From positions 1 to 64,000 of the forward strand of contig NZ_LQMT02000022.1 in NCBI RefSeq assembly GCF_001620365.2: a stretch of DNA of 64,000 nt, read 5' to 3'. Positions within the stretch are counted from its first letter, which is position 1. Every line of letters begins with the position of its first letter. The DNA comes from Amycolatopsis keratiniphila subsp. keratiniphila (lineage in GTDB: Bacteria > Actinomycetota > Actinomycetes > Mycobacteriales > Pseudonocardiaceae). A program made the translations under genes and the position numbers. Under the pieces are notes generated by a model. It searched no databases. It was given only the letters and a program-made list of their open reading frames with translations, and was not told the origin of the DNA. Positions 1 to 7,647 of this stretch are shown here, piece after piece.

Positions 1-32
1 GTGGCGAAGCTAGTGGCGAAGTCGAGCGGCGC

Positions 33-515
33 TTAGCCCTCGACGATGCGGCCCTCGATCACCGGCGGCTGCTTCTTGGTGGCCTCCGCGGGCGGCGTGT
101 CCACGACGACCTCGCTGTCCACGACCATCACCGGCCCGCGGGCGCGGTTCGCGAACTTGACCGCCCTGCGCTGCATCCGCTTCTGCCACACCTTGCGCGC
201 GACACTCCGCGTCGGCGGCAGGATGAACAGCAGGCCGATGACGTCGCTGACGAAACCGGGCAGCAGGATCAGCAGGCCACCGAGCCCGATCAGCATCCCG
301 TCGGTGAGTTCCTTCTCCGCGTCGGCGGGGCGGCCGAGCCGTGCGGACTCGGCGAACGCCCGGAAGGCGCGGCCGCCTTCACGGCGCGCGAGCCAGGAGC
401 CGACGAACGCACCGGCGAAGAGCAGCGCGATCGTGCCGAGCACGCCAACGGCCGAGCCCACCGCCCACACGGCGGCGATCTCGGCGACGACATAGAGCAG
501 GAACGCGACAGCCAT
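33..515 (-). CDS. fxsA: FxsA family membrane protein
   Basis: A 160-residue inner-membrane protein of the FxsA family, named for E. coli FxsA, whose overproduction relieves F-plasmid exclusion of phage T7; the cellular role in actinobacteria is unknown. Hydrophobic segments lie near residues 3-20, 24-42 and 72-98, the last containing the family signature LLILLPGFVSDVIGLLF followed by LPPTR. The C-terminal 60 residues are basic and then hydrophilic. The frame stays open far upstream, but homology begins at the ATG at 515 (MAVAFLLYVV). It is the last gene of the minus-strand series at the left edge. Confidence 0.85.
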   Translation of the reverse strand: MAVAFLLYVVAEIAAVWAVGSAVGVLGTIALLFAGAFVGSWLARREGGRAFRAFAESARLGRPADAEKELTDGMLIGLGGLLILLPGFVSDVIGLLFILPPTRSVARKVWQKRMQRRAVKFANRARGPVMVVDSEVVVDTPPAEATKKQPPVIEGRIVEG

Positions 516-559
516 ACCTGGACAACGTACGGCTTGCCCGTTTTGCTCCCAACCCCCGG

Positions 560-1060
560 TCAGCCGATCCGGCGAAGGAACTCCTCCGCCTCGCGTGGCC
601 TGGTCAGCACGATCCGCCGCGCGTGGGCCCCTTGCTCCGCCAGCCTTCGCACCGTCCGCTCCCGGTAGTGCTTGGGCCAGCGCCAGACGTAGGTATAGAA
701 CTCCGGATCCAGCCTTTCGGGGCAGCCGGGTGCCTGCTTGTCCTGGCCGAGATCGCGCAGGCACCGCACGAGCACTCGGCGTAGGCAGACGCGGCGCGGG
801 TAGTCGAGGAAGACGATCGTGTCCGCTCTCGGGAGGCGGAGATGCATCGACGCCCCGTAGTTGCCGTCGATCACCCAGGCGTCGGACGCGATGACCTCCT
901 GTTGCGCGGCGTGGAACTCGGCGTCCGGCGCCGGTGTCCACCCCGGCCGCCAGTAAAGCCGGTCGAGGTGGGTGACGGGCAGGCCGAGCGTGGCGCCGAG
1001 CCGTCGCGCGAACGTCGACTTCCCGGCGCCGCTGCAGCCGACGACCATGATCCGCCGCAC
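560..1060 (-). CDS. P-loop kinase-like protein (adenylate kinase / topology modulation type)
   Basis: A 166-residue P-loop NTPase related to the small adenylate-kinase-like 'topology modulation' proteins. Walker A, GCSGAGKST, lies at the N-terminus, followed by the family motif LDRLYWRPGW and by DTIVFLDYPR and an arginine-rich lid-like segment. The substrate cannot be told from sequence. I chose the GTG at 1060 because a GAGG ribosome site sits seven bases before it; an ATG at 1048 would be too far. The start is two bases after the stop of the ABC transporter gene, so the two are probably co-transcribed. Confidence 0.8.
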   Translation of the reverse strand: MRRIMVVGCSGAGKSTFARRLGATLGLPVTHLDRLYWRPGWTPAPDAEFHAAQQEVIASDAWVIDGNYGASMHLRLPRADTIVFLDYPRRVCLRRVLVRCLRDLGQDKQAPGCPERLDPEFYTYVWRWPKHYRERTVRRLAEQGAHARRIVLTRPREAEEFLRRIG

Positions 1061-1062
1061 GG

Positions 1063-3036
1063 TCAGGCCTCGTCGAGGTACGCGGCGGCCTGCAACGTGA
1101 ACAGCTCGGCGTAGCCCGCCTCCGTCGCCATCAGCTCGTCGTGTGTCCCGTATTCGGCGACCTTTCCGTGCTCCAGCAACAGGATCCGCTCCGCCTGCCG
1201 CACGGTGGAGAACCGGTGCGAGATGTACAGCGTCGTGCGCCCCTCCGAAAGCTCCCGCAGCCGCGAGAAGAGGTCGTGCTCGGCCTGGGCGTCCAGCGCG
1301 GAGGTCGGTTCGTCGAGGATCAGGATCGGCGCCTCCCGCAGGAACGCCCTGGCCAGCGCGATCTTCTGCCATTCGCCGCCGGACAGGCTGACACCCTGGT
1401 CGAACCAACGGCCGAGCGGGGTGTCGTAACCGCTGGGCAGGCGCTCGATCCGCTCGTCGGCGCCGGCGCGTTTCGCCGACGTCTCGATCCGTTCCCGGTC
1501 GACGAGGTGCGTGAGGTCGCCGAGCCCGATGTTCTCGGCAGCGGTGCCCTGGTAGGTCACGTAATCCTGGAACATCGCACTGATCTGCCGCCGCAATTCC
1601 ACCGGGTCGTACTCGCGGATGTCGACGTCGTCGAGCAGGATCCGCCCGCCCGTCGGGTCGTACAGCCGGCACAGCAGTTTGAACAGCGTCGACTTCCCCG
1701 CTCCGTTGCGGCCGACGACGGCGACCGTCTCACCCGGCCGGATCTCGAAGCTCACGCCGTCGAGGGCGGGATCGGCCGCTCCCGGATAGGTGAAGGACAC
1801 TTCTTCGAACCGGATATGTCCCTCCACAGTGGACGGAAGCGGCCGCGGCTCCGACGGCGCGACGATCTCCGGTTTCGTCCCGAGGAAGCGATACAGCGTG
1901 TCGAGATAGAGATTGTTCTCGTACATCCCGGAAAACGCGGTGAACAGACCCTGGACGGACGTCTGTACCGACGCCGCGGCCGCCGTGTACAGCGCGAGGT
2001 CGCCGAGGGTGAGCCTGCCGCCGACGGCCTCCAGCGCGATGTACAACGCGATCGCGGATCCGGCGGCCGTGCTGAGCAGACCCCACGATGTCGAGCTGAC
2101 GCTGCGCTTGCGGGTCAGTGTCCGCTGACGGTCGTAGAAGACCTGCCCGAGCCGCTGGAAGCGGTCGACGAAGTACGGGCCGAGGCCGAAGAGCTTGGTC
2201 TCCTTGGCGTAGGTGTCCGTGGTGACCAAGGAGTTCAGGTAGTCCATCCGCCGTTTCAGCGGCGACATCATCAACGTCAGCCAGAACGCGCGGGCGCCGT
2301 ACTTCGACTGCGAGATGAACGCGGGGATCGGCGCCAAGAGCGCGACGAGCGCCAGCAGCGGGCTGACCGAGACCAGCAGAGCGATCATGCTGCCGAACGT
2401 GATCACCGTCCGGATCAGGCCCAACGCCGAGTTCATCATCGACAGCGGCCGGGTCGGCGCCTCCTGCGAGGCCTGACGCAACATGTCGTAGGACGCGGAA
2501 CCCTCGAAATACGAGAGATGCAGCGCGCTCGCGTGATCCATCACCTGATGGCGGATGGTCAGCGTCATCCGTTCCTGCAGCAACGACTGGCCATAGGTGG
2601 TCAGCGCCTGCGAAACCGCGGTGAGCACGAGAATGCCGAACTGGAAGAGCGCGACACCGACGATCGCGCTCTTCGTCCCGTGTCCCTGGATCGCCGCGAC
2701 CACCGAATCGATCAGCAGCTTCGCGATGTACGCGGTCGCCGTCGGGAGGAGACCGGAAAGAAGCGTTACGAGGGTGATCACGATGGTGAGGACCGGGCTC
2801 GCCTGCCAGGTCAGCTTCGCGACCTTCGGCAGGCCGCGGACCGTACCCGTGACGTTGACCCACATGCGGTTGAGCCGGGACTTGAGGTCTTTCGGAACGG
2901 CTTCGGGTTCGGGCTCCGGAATGTCGACCGGGCCGGTCAGCCCGCTGTCGGGCACCGTCGACGGCGGACGCCGCCGCCTGCCGCCGCGCGCCATGAACAG
3001 TTCCAGGCCGCCTCCCCCACCGGGCGGGCCGATCAT
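1063..3036 (-). CDS. ABC transporter, fused permease and ATP-binding protein
   Basis: A 657-residue half-transporter of the exporter type. An N-terminal hydrophilic extension is followed by a transmembrane domain (about residues 75-390) and a nucleotide-binding domain with Walker A GRNGAGKST (about 442-450), signature LSGGEWQ (about 551), Walker B ILILDE (about 571) and the H-loop SHR (about 607). Such proteins usually dimerise to export drugs, lipids or peptides; the substrate is not visible. The ATG at 3036 overlaps the TGA of the upstream tetR gene by ATGA, so the regulator and pump are translationally coupled and the pump is probably its target. An internal ATG at 2994 is an alternative start. 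Confidence 0.9.
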   Translation of the reverse strand: MIGPPGGGGGLELFMARGGRRRRPPSTVPDSGLTGPVDIPEPEPEAVPKDLKSRLNRMWVNVTGTVRGLPKVAKLTWQASPVLTIVITLVTLLSGLLPTATAYIAKLLIDSVVAAIQGHGTKSAIVGVALFQFGILVLTAVSQALTTYGQSLLQERMTLTIRHQVMDHASALHLSYFEGSASYDMLRQASQEAPTRPLSMMNSALGLIRTVITFGSMIALLVSVSPLLALVALLAPIPAFISQSKYGARAFWLTLMMSPLKRRMDYLNSLVTTDTYAKETKLFGLGPYFVDRFQRLGQVFYDRQRTLTRKRSVSSTSWGLLSTAAGSAIALYIALEAVGGRLTLGDLALYTAAAASVQTSVQGLFTAFSGMYENNLYLDTLYRFLGTKPEIVAPSEPRPLPSTVEGHIRFEEVSFTYPGAADPALDGVSFEIRPGETVAVVGRNGAGKSTLFKLLCRLYDPTGGRILLDDVDIREYDPVELRRQISAMFQDYVTYQGTAAENIGLGDLTHLVDRERIETSAKRAGADERIERLPSGYDTPLGRWFDQGVSLSGGEWQKIALARAFLREAPILILDEPTSALDAQAEHDLFSRLRELSEGRTTLYISHRFSTVRQAERILLLEHGKVAEYGTHDELMATEAGYAELFTLQAAAYLDEA

Positions 3037-3638
3037 GCGGCCGCCAAAGCGCCGTTGAGGAACACGTCGACGAGCTCCATCGTGGTGGGCTCGTCGCCGG
3101 TCTCGCTGAACCGGATCCGGCCGCTGAACAGCAGCGACAGGAAGAGCGCCGCGGACTGCGACGGCGGCAGGCGGAGCCGGTCCTTCTCGGGCTCGAACAG
3201 CTCGGCCATGGCGTCGCGCATGGCGCTCATCGACTCCTTGCGCCGGTCCCTCCGGTCGTCATGGCGATGCTCCAGCCGCCTGCCGGAACCGTGCATGACC
3301 GCCATGAGCGCGCCCATGCGCTGGAGGTGCGCGCTGAGCGCGTCGGCCGCCTCGATGAGCCTGTCGTCGAGGGTCTGGTCGAGGTCGATGACCGCGATCG
3401 CGTCGAGGACCTGGTCGGGCTTCAGCGCTTCGGCGAAGCAGGTGGCGAACAGTTCGTCCTTGTCCTTGAACACGCGGAAGACGGTGCCTTCGCCGATGCC
3501 CGCGGCGCGCGCGATCTGGCTCGACGTGACACCGGTGCCGTGTTCCACCAGCAAGGGCAGCACGGACTGGACGATCATCCGGCGCCGCTCGTCGGCACTC
3601 ATCCCCGGCGCTCTCCGCCGGGTGGTGGTTTCTGTCAT
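3033..3638 (-). CDS. TetR family transcriptional regulator
   Basis: A 201-residue regulator with an N-terminal TetR helix-turn-helix (about residues 14-60, containing VTSSQIARAAGIGEGTVFRVF) and a helical ligand-binding C-terminal domain. It is the first gene of the operon with the ABC exporter, overlapping it by four bases. A perfect 20-bp palindrome at 3651-3670 lies 12 bases before the start codon, a classic site for autorepression. The inference is that it represses itself and the exporter and is released by a transported compound. Confidence 0.9.
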   Translation of the reverse strand: MTETTTRRRAPGMSADERRRMIVQSVLPLLVEHGTGVTSSQIARAAGIGEGTVFRVFKDKDELFATCFAEALKPDQVLDAIAVIDLDQTLDDRLIEAADALSAHLQRMGALMAVMHGSGRRLEHRHDDRRDRRKESMSAMRDAMAELFEPEKDRLRLPPSQSAALFLSLLFSGRIRFSETGDEPTTMELVDVFLNGALAAA

Positions 3639-3650
3639 GAACCCAGTTTG

Positions 3651-3670
3651 CGGAGTGAGCGCTCACTCCG
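3651..3670. promoter_or_regulatory. Perfect 20-bp palindrome, probable TetR operator
   Basis: The central 18 bases read GGAGTGAGCGCTCACTCC and the match extends one base on each side, giving a perfect 20-bp dyad. It lies just upstream of the tetR start (3638, minus strand). Its symmetry, length and position are as expected for a TetR dimer operator; binding is inferred. Confidence 0.75.
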
Positions 3671-3690
3671 TCAACTGAATATGGCTGAAG

Positions 3691-3743
3691 CGCGTGAAGG
3701 CCCCCTTCCCTCGACTGAGCCGAGGGAAGGGGGCCTTCACGCG
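3691..3743 (-). terminator. Perfect 23-bp inverted repeat, terminator of the bkd operon
   Basis: Arms 3691-3713 and 3721-3743 are perfectly complementary over 23 bases around a 7-base loop; the arms contain GAAGGCCCCCTTCCC. The hairpin starts eight bases beyond the E2 stop codon on the minus strand. There is no clear U-tract, so it would be an I-shaped terminator, or a mobile palindrome placed between genes. A shorter GAAGG/CCTTC palindrome recurs at 27700-27711. Confidence 0.7.
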
Positions 3744-3750
3744 CGAAACG

Positions 3751-5067
3751 TCAGTAGGTGATCGCCACAGCCGGGTCGGCCAGCAAAGCGCCGACGTCGG
3801 CCAGGAACTCCGAGCCCTGCTGCCCGTCGACCACGCGGTGGTCGAAGCTCAGCGAAAGCTGGAGCACCTTGCGCACCTTGATCTCGCCGTCGACCACCCA
3901 CGGGGTGTCCTTGATCGCGCCGAGGCACAGGATCGCGGACTCGCCGGGGTTGATGATCGGCGTGCCGGTGTCGACGCCGAAGACGCCGACGTTGGTGATG
4001 GTGATCGTGCCGCCGAGCATGGCAGCCGGGGTGGTCTTGCCCTCGCGGGCGACGTCGGTCAGCTCGGTGAGCGCGATCGCGAGTTCCTTCAGCGACATCG
4101 AATCCGCGTCACGGACCTTGGGCACGACGAGCCCGCGCGGGGTGGCCGCGGCGATCCCGAGGTGCACGTAGTCCTTGTAGACGATCTCCTGCGCCGCCTC
4201 GTCCCACACCGCGTTGACGTCCGGAGTGCGCTTGGCCGCCAGGCAGACGGCCTTCGCCGCGAAGGTCAGCGGGGTGACCTTGACCCCGGCGAACTCGCGC
4301 GACTTCTTCAGCTTCTCCCGGAACTCCATTATCGGCGTGACGTCGATGGTCAGGAACTCCGTGACATGCGGGGCGGTGTAGGCGCTCTGCACCATCGCGG
4401 CGGCGGTGGCCTTGCGGACGCCCTTGATCGGGACACGGCGTTCCCGCGTCGCGGGGTCATAGCAACTATCCACAGTGGACACAGCAGTCGGAGCGGCCGA
4501 ACCGTTGGCGGCCGCCTGCACGTCGTCACGGGTGATGACGCCGCCGTCGGCGGTGCCGGTGAGCGCGTGCAGATCGACGCCGAGGTCCTTGGCGAGCTTG
4601 CGCACCGGCGGCTTCGCCAGCGGCACGTACCCGCCCTTCGGCTTCGAAGACACCGCGGCCGCAGCAGGCGCCGCGGGAGCAGGGGCGGGAGTCGCGCCCT
4701 TCCGCGCCCGACGCTGCGTGACGACGGCCTTGGAGCCGTAGCCGACCAGCGGCTTCATCTCCTCTTCCGCCGGCTCTTCCGCCGCGGGCGCGGCGGTGGG
4801 TGCCGGGGCCGCCTTGCCGCCGGGGTCGACGTCGATGGTGAGGATCGGCGCGCCGACCTCCACCGTCTGGCCCGGCTCGACGAGCAGTTCGGTGATCACG
4901 CCGGCCCACGGGATGGGCAGTTCGACGGCGGCCTTCGCGGTCTCGACCTCGACGACGATCTGGTTCACCGTCACGGTGTCACCCGGCTTGACCTGCCAGG
5001 CGATGATGTCGGCCTCGGTCAGCCCCTCCGCCGTGTCGGCCAGGGGGAATTGTTTGTACTCGGGCAT
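3751..5067 (-). CDS. bkdC: Branched-chain 2-oxoacid dehydrogenase E2 (dihydrolipoamide acyltransferase)
   Basis: A 438-residue E2 core subunit that transfers the acyl group from E1 via a lipoyl arm to CoA. A lipoyl domain occupies about residues 1-80, with the lipoyl lysine at K45 in VETAKAAVE. An Ala/Pro linker, the E1/E3-binding domain (about 155-190, with ITRDDV) and the acyltransferase domain follow; the catalytic SFDHRVVDG has His410 and Asp414. It is the last gene of the three-gene operon, 16 bases after E1beta. Specificity for branched-chain rather than pyruvate substrate is inferred from separate E1alpha/E1beta genes, since actinobacterial PDH usually uses a single-chain AceE. Confidence 0.9.
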   Translation of the reverse strand: MPEYKQFPLADTAEGLTEADIIAWQVKPGDTVTVNQIVVEVETAKAAVELPIPWAGVITELLVEPGQTVEVGAPILTIDVDPGGKAAPAPTAAPAAEEPAEEEMKPLVGYGSKAVVTQRRARKGATPAPAPAAPAAAAVSSKPKGGYVPLAKPPVRKLAKDLGVDLHALTGTADGGVITRDDVQAAANGSAAPTAVSTVDSCYDPATRERRVPIKGVRKATAAAMVQSAYTAPHVTEFLTIDVTPIMEFREKLKKSREFAGVKVTPLTFAAKAVCLAAKRTPDVNAVWDEAAQEIVYKDYVHLGIAAATPRGLVVPKVRDADSMSLKELAIALTELTDVAREGKTTPAAMLGGTITITNVGVFGVDTGTPIINPGESAILCLGAIKDTPWVVDGEIKVRKVLQLSLSFDHRVVDGQQGSEFLADVGALLADPAVAITY

Positions 5068-5083
5068 TTCAGCGATTTCCCCC

Positions 5084-6076
5084 TTACCAGGCGAGCGAAC
5101 GGTCGACGGTGTGCAGCACCCGGTCCAGGTCGGGGAGGTAGTGCTCCTCGAGCTTGGCCGGCGGGTACGGCGTGTCGAATCCGGTCACCCGCAGCACGGG
5201 GGCTTCCAGCGAGTAGAAGCATTCCTGCTGCACGCGCGCGGCGATCTCCGAGGTCAGCGACGATTCCGACGGCGCCTCGCTCAGCGCGACGAGCCGTCCG
5301 GTCTTGCGCACCGACTCGAACACCGGCTCCAGGTCGAGCGGGGACAGCGTCCGCAGGTCGATGACCTCCAGCGACTTGCCCTCGTCCTCGGCGGCGGCCG
5401 CCGCGTCGAGCGCGACCTTCACCGACGGGCCGTACGCGACGACCGTGGCCGTCGTGCCTTCTCGGACCACACGCGACTTGAACAGCTGGTCCGGCGTGGC
5501 TTCCGTGTCGACCTCGGACTTCATCGCGCCCGAGTGGTACAGCTTCTTCGGCTCGAAGAACAGGATCGGGTCGTCGGATTTGATCGCCTGCTGGATGCCC
5601 CAATAGGCGTCGACGGCGTTCGAAACCGAAACGACCTTGAGGCCGGGGATGTGCGCGAACAGCGACTCCGGCGACTCCGAGTGGTGCTCGACCGCGCCGA
5701 TGCCGCCGCCGAAGGGCACCCGGATCACGATGGGCATCTTGATCTTGCCCTGTGTCCGGTAGTGCAGCTTCGCGACCTGGCTGGAGATCTGGTCGAAGCC
5801 GGGGAAGATGAAGCCTTCGAACTGGATTTCGCACACCGGGCGGAAACCGCGGACGGCGAGGCCGACCGCGGTGCCGATGATGCCCGATTCCGCGAGCGGC
5901 GTGTCCAGCACGCGCTGCTCGCCGAAGTCCTTCTGCAGACCGTCGGTGATGCGGAAGACGCCGCCGAGCTTGCCGACGTCTTCACCCATGATCAGGACCT
6001 TCGGGTCCTCTTCCATGGCGCGACGGAGGCCGAGGTTGAGGGCCTTGCCGATGGTGAGTTTCTGGAGGTCGGCCAT
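5084..6076 (-). CDS. bkdB: Branched-chain 2-oxoacid dehydrogenase E1 beta subunit
   Basis: A 330-residue transketolase-type beta subunit. The start is ATG 6076 (MADLQKLTIGKALN), one base after the E1alpha stop; upstream reading frame belongs to the alpha gene in another phase. Family features include MGEDVGKLGGVFRIT near the N-terminus, LAESGIIGTAVGLA, and the C-terminal transketolase domain with LEVIDLRTLSPLD. It pairs with E1alpha to form the thiamine diphosphate site at the subunit interface and decarboxylates 2-oxoacids from valine, leucine and isoleucine. Products feed branched fatty acids and, in producers, polyketide starter units. Confidence 0.92.
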   Translation of the reverse strand: MADLQKLTIGKALNLGLRRAMEEDPKVLIMGEDVGKLGGVFRITDGLQKDFGEQRVLDTPLAESGIIGTAVGLAVRGFRPVCEIQFEGFIFPGFDQISSQVAKLHYRTQGKIKMPIVIRVPFGGGIGAVEHHSESPESLFAHIPGLKVVSVSNAVDAYWGIQQAIKSDDPILFFEPKKLYHSGAMKSEVDTEATPDQLFKSRVVREGTTATVVAYGPSVKVALDAAAAAEDEGKSLEVIDLRTLSPLDLEPVFESVRKTGRLVALSEAPSESSLTSEIAARVQQECFYSLEAPVLRVTGFDTPYPPAKLEEHYLPDLDRVLHTVDRSLAW

Positions 6077-6077
6077 T

Positions 6078-7283
6078 TCAGTGCTCACCCGCCCCGACGA
6101 AACCGTCCAAGTAGGACAGGAAGTCTTCGCGCTGCTTGTCCAGCAGCGGCGTGGACTCCGCGTACACGTTGGAGAAGATCCGGTCCGGTGGTGGTTCCGG
6201 CATGTTGAAGCAGTAGTCGCGCAGCTCGGCCGCGAACGCGTCCGAATCGGCCTGCACCTGGTCGAAGAACGCCTGGTCGGCGCCGCCACCGCGGGCGAGG
6301 TACGCCCGGACGCGCTCGATCGGGTCCTTGAGCTTCCACTCCTCCAGCTCGTCGGAGAGCCGGTAGCGGGTGGGGTCGTCGGTGGTGGTGTGCGCGTCCA
6401 TCCGGTAGGTGAACGCCTCGATCAGCACCGGGCCGTTGCCGTGGCGGCACTCCTCCAGCGCCCAGCGGGAGACCGCGAGGCAGGCGAGGACGTCGTTGCC
6501 GTCCACGCGGATGCCGGGGAAGCCGTAGCCGCGGGCGCGCTGGTACAGCGGCAGGCGCGACTGGCGTTCGGTGGGCTCCGAGATCGCCCACTGGTTGTTC
6601 TGGCAGAAGAACACGAGCGGCGCGTCGTAGACGGCGGCCCAGACGAAGCCCTCGTGCACATCGCCCTGCGAAGTCGCTCCGTCACCGAAGTAACAGATGG
6701 TCGCTTCGCTGTCGTCGTCGCCGACCTTGCCTTCGAACTTCTGGCCCATCGCGTAACCGGCGGCGTTGAGCACCTGGTTGCCGATCACGATGGTGTACGG
6801 GTGGAAGCCGTGGGCCTTGTAGTCCCAGCCGCTGTGGTCGGTGCAGCGGAAGATGCCGAGCACCTCTTTGAGGTCGACGCCGCGGGTGTAGGCGACACCG
6901 TGCTCGCGGTAGCTGGGGAACGCCATGTCCCCCTTCCGCAGCGCGCGGCCGGAGCCGATCTGCGCGGCCTCCTGCCCGAGCAGCGGCACCCAGATGCCGA
7001 GCTGGCCCTGGCGCTGCATCGCGTTGGCCTCGCGGTCCGCGCGGCGGACCAGGACCATGTCGCGATACAGACCCTTGAGGGCCTCGGCGTCGATGTCCTC
7101 GACGTAGCGGTCGAATTGCGGCGAGGCGACCCGTTCGCCTTCGGGGGTGAGCAGCTGAGTCAGCTCAGCGCCACCTTCGCTCGTTGCTCGCAAACCGGCG
7201 ATCACCTGTTCGGGGGAAGGCTGCGCCGCTACGGCGGCGGGACCATCTCCAGGCTCCGGGTGCGTCCAGTGTTCGGACGGCAT
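6078..7283 (-). CDS. bkdA: Branched-chain 2-oxoacid dehydrogenase E1 alpha subunit
   Basis: A 401-residue thiamine-diphosphate-binding alpha subunit. The TPP motif runs from GDG (residues 200-202) to NN (229-230), and the phosphorylation-loop-like segment AHTTTDDPTRYR is conserved. The first 50 residues are a variable extension. ATG 7283 has a strong AAGGAG eight bases upstream. It is the first gene of bkdABC; no E3 (dihydrolipoamide dehydrogenase) gene follows, so E3 must come from elsewhere in the genome. No dedicated regulator gene is adjacent. Confidence 0.92.
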   Translation of the reverse strand: MPSEHWTHPEPGDGPAAVAAQPSPEQVIAGLRATSEGGAELTQLLTPEGERVASPQFDRYVEDIDAEALKGLYRDMVLVRRADREANAMQRQGQLGIWVPLLGQEAAQIGSGRALRKGDMAFPSYREHGVAYTRGVDLKEVLGIFRCTDHSGWDYKAHGFHPYTIVIGNQVLNAAGYAMGQKFEGKVGDDDSEATICYFGDGATSQGDVHEGFVWAAVYDAPLVFFCQNNQWAISEPTERQSRLPLYQRARGYGFPGIRVDGNDVLACLAVSRWALEECRHGNGPVLIEAFTYRMDAHTTTDDPTRYRLSDELEEWKLKDPIERVRAYLARGGGADQAFFDQVQADSDAFAAELRDYCFNMPEPPPDRIFSNVYAESTPLLDKQREDFLSYLDGFVGAGEH

Positions 7284-7647
7284 GCGCTGCTCTCCTTGAT
7301 GTCGGCGCCTCTGGCGGCCACTTGTGGCGGCCACAGTGACTGCGCCGGCGGGGACCAGCGCGTCGGATCTGAAGCGCTGGGTCACCGTCGGCGTTGACGG
7401 TTCGTGCGGACATCCTGGCATGCCGGATGCCGTTTTGGTCAGTGGCGGATGCTGATTTGTTGCTGAGAAAGGGTGTCTGATCAGGGAAAATGCTAGGAAG
7501 CCCGAGTGTGGGGCCGCCGAAAGTAGGGAATTCACCCGCGGGCCGACCAGCGGACGACGCACCCGGACGGGTGTCCTGTCCGGCGCGGGCGATGACGATC
7601 CGTGCCCGCCGCTGTGATCCATCCCACTCTCCGGCACCCGTGGCAGG
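7284..7647. promoter_or_regulatory. Divergent intergenic region between bkdA and the M20 peptidase gene
   Basis: This 364-base gap separates divergently transcribed genes and should hold both promoters. Only the region around the bkdA ribosome site and a 19-bp near-palindrome at 7411-7429 stand out. A locally AT-richer stretch near 7430-7490 could contain the bkd promoter. I see no RNA gene or short ORF with a ribosome site. Confidence 0.4.
7411..7429. promoter_or_regulatory. 19-bp near-palindrome upstream of bkdA, candidate operator
   Basis: CATCCTGGCATGCCGGATG has arms CATCC/GGATG around a GGCATGCC core, with a single asymmetric position. It sits 128 bases upstream of the bkdA start. Dyads of this type suit an Lrp/AsnC or GntR dimer. 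No regulator gene is adjacent, so the assignment is speculative. Confidence 0.35.

Noticed and set aside
516..941. N-terminal extension of the FxsA frame
   Set aside because: The region is covered by the P-loop gene in another frame and the FxsA family starts at 515.
1141..3678. 845-residue plus-strand frame opposite the ABC transporter and tetR
   Set aside because: Low-complexity Arg/Gly-rich translation antisense to genes with full domain motifs.
3694..5364. 556-residue plus-strand frame opposite the bkdC gene
   Set aside because: It starts inside the hairpin, shows no family features and is a high-GC shadow of the E2 gene.
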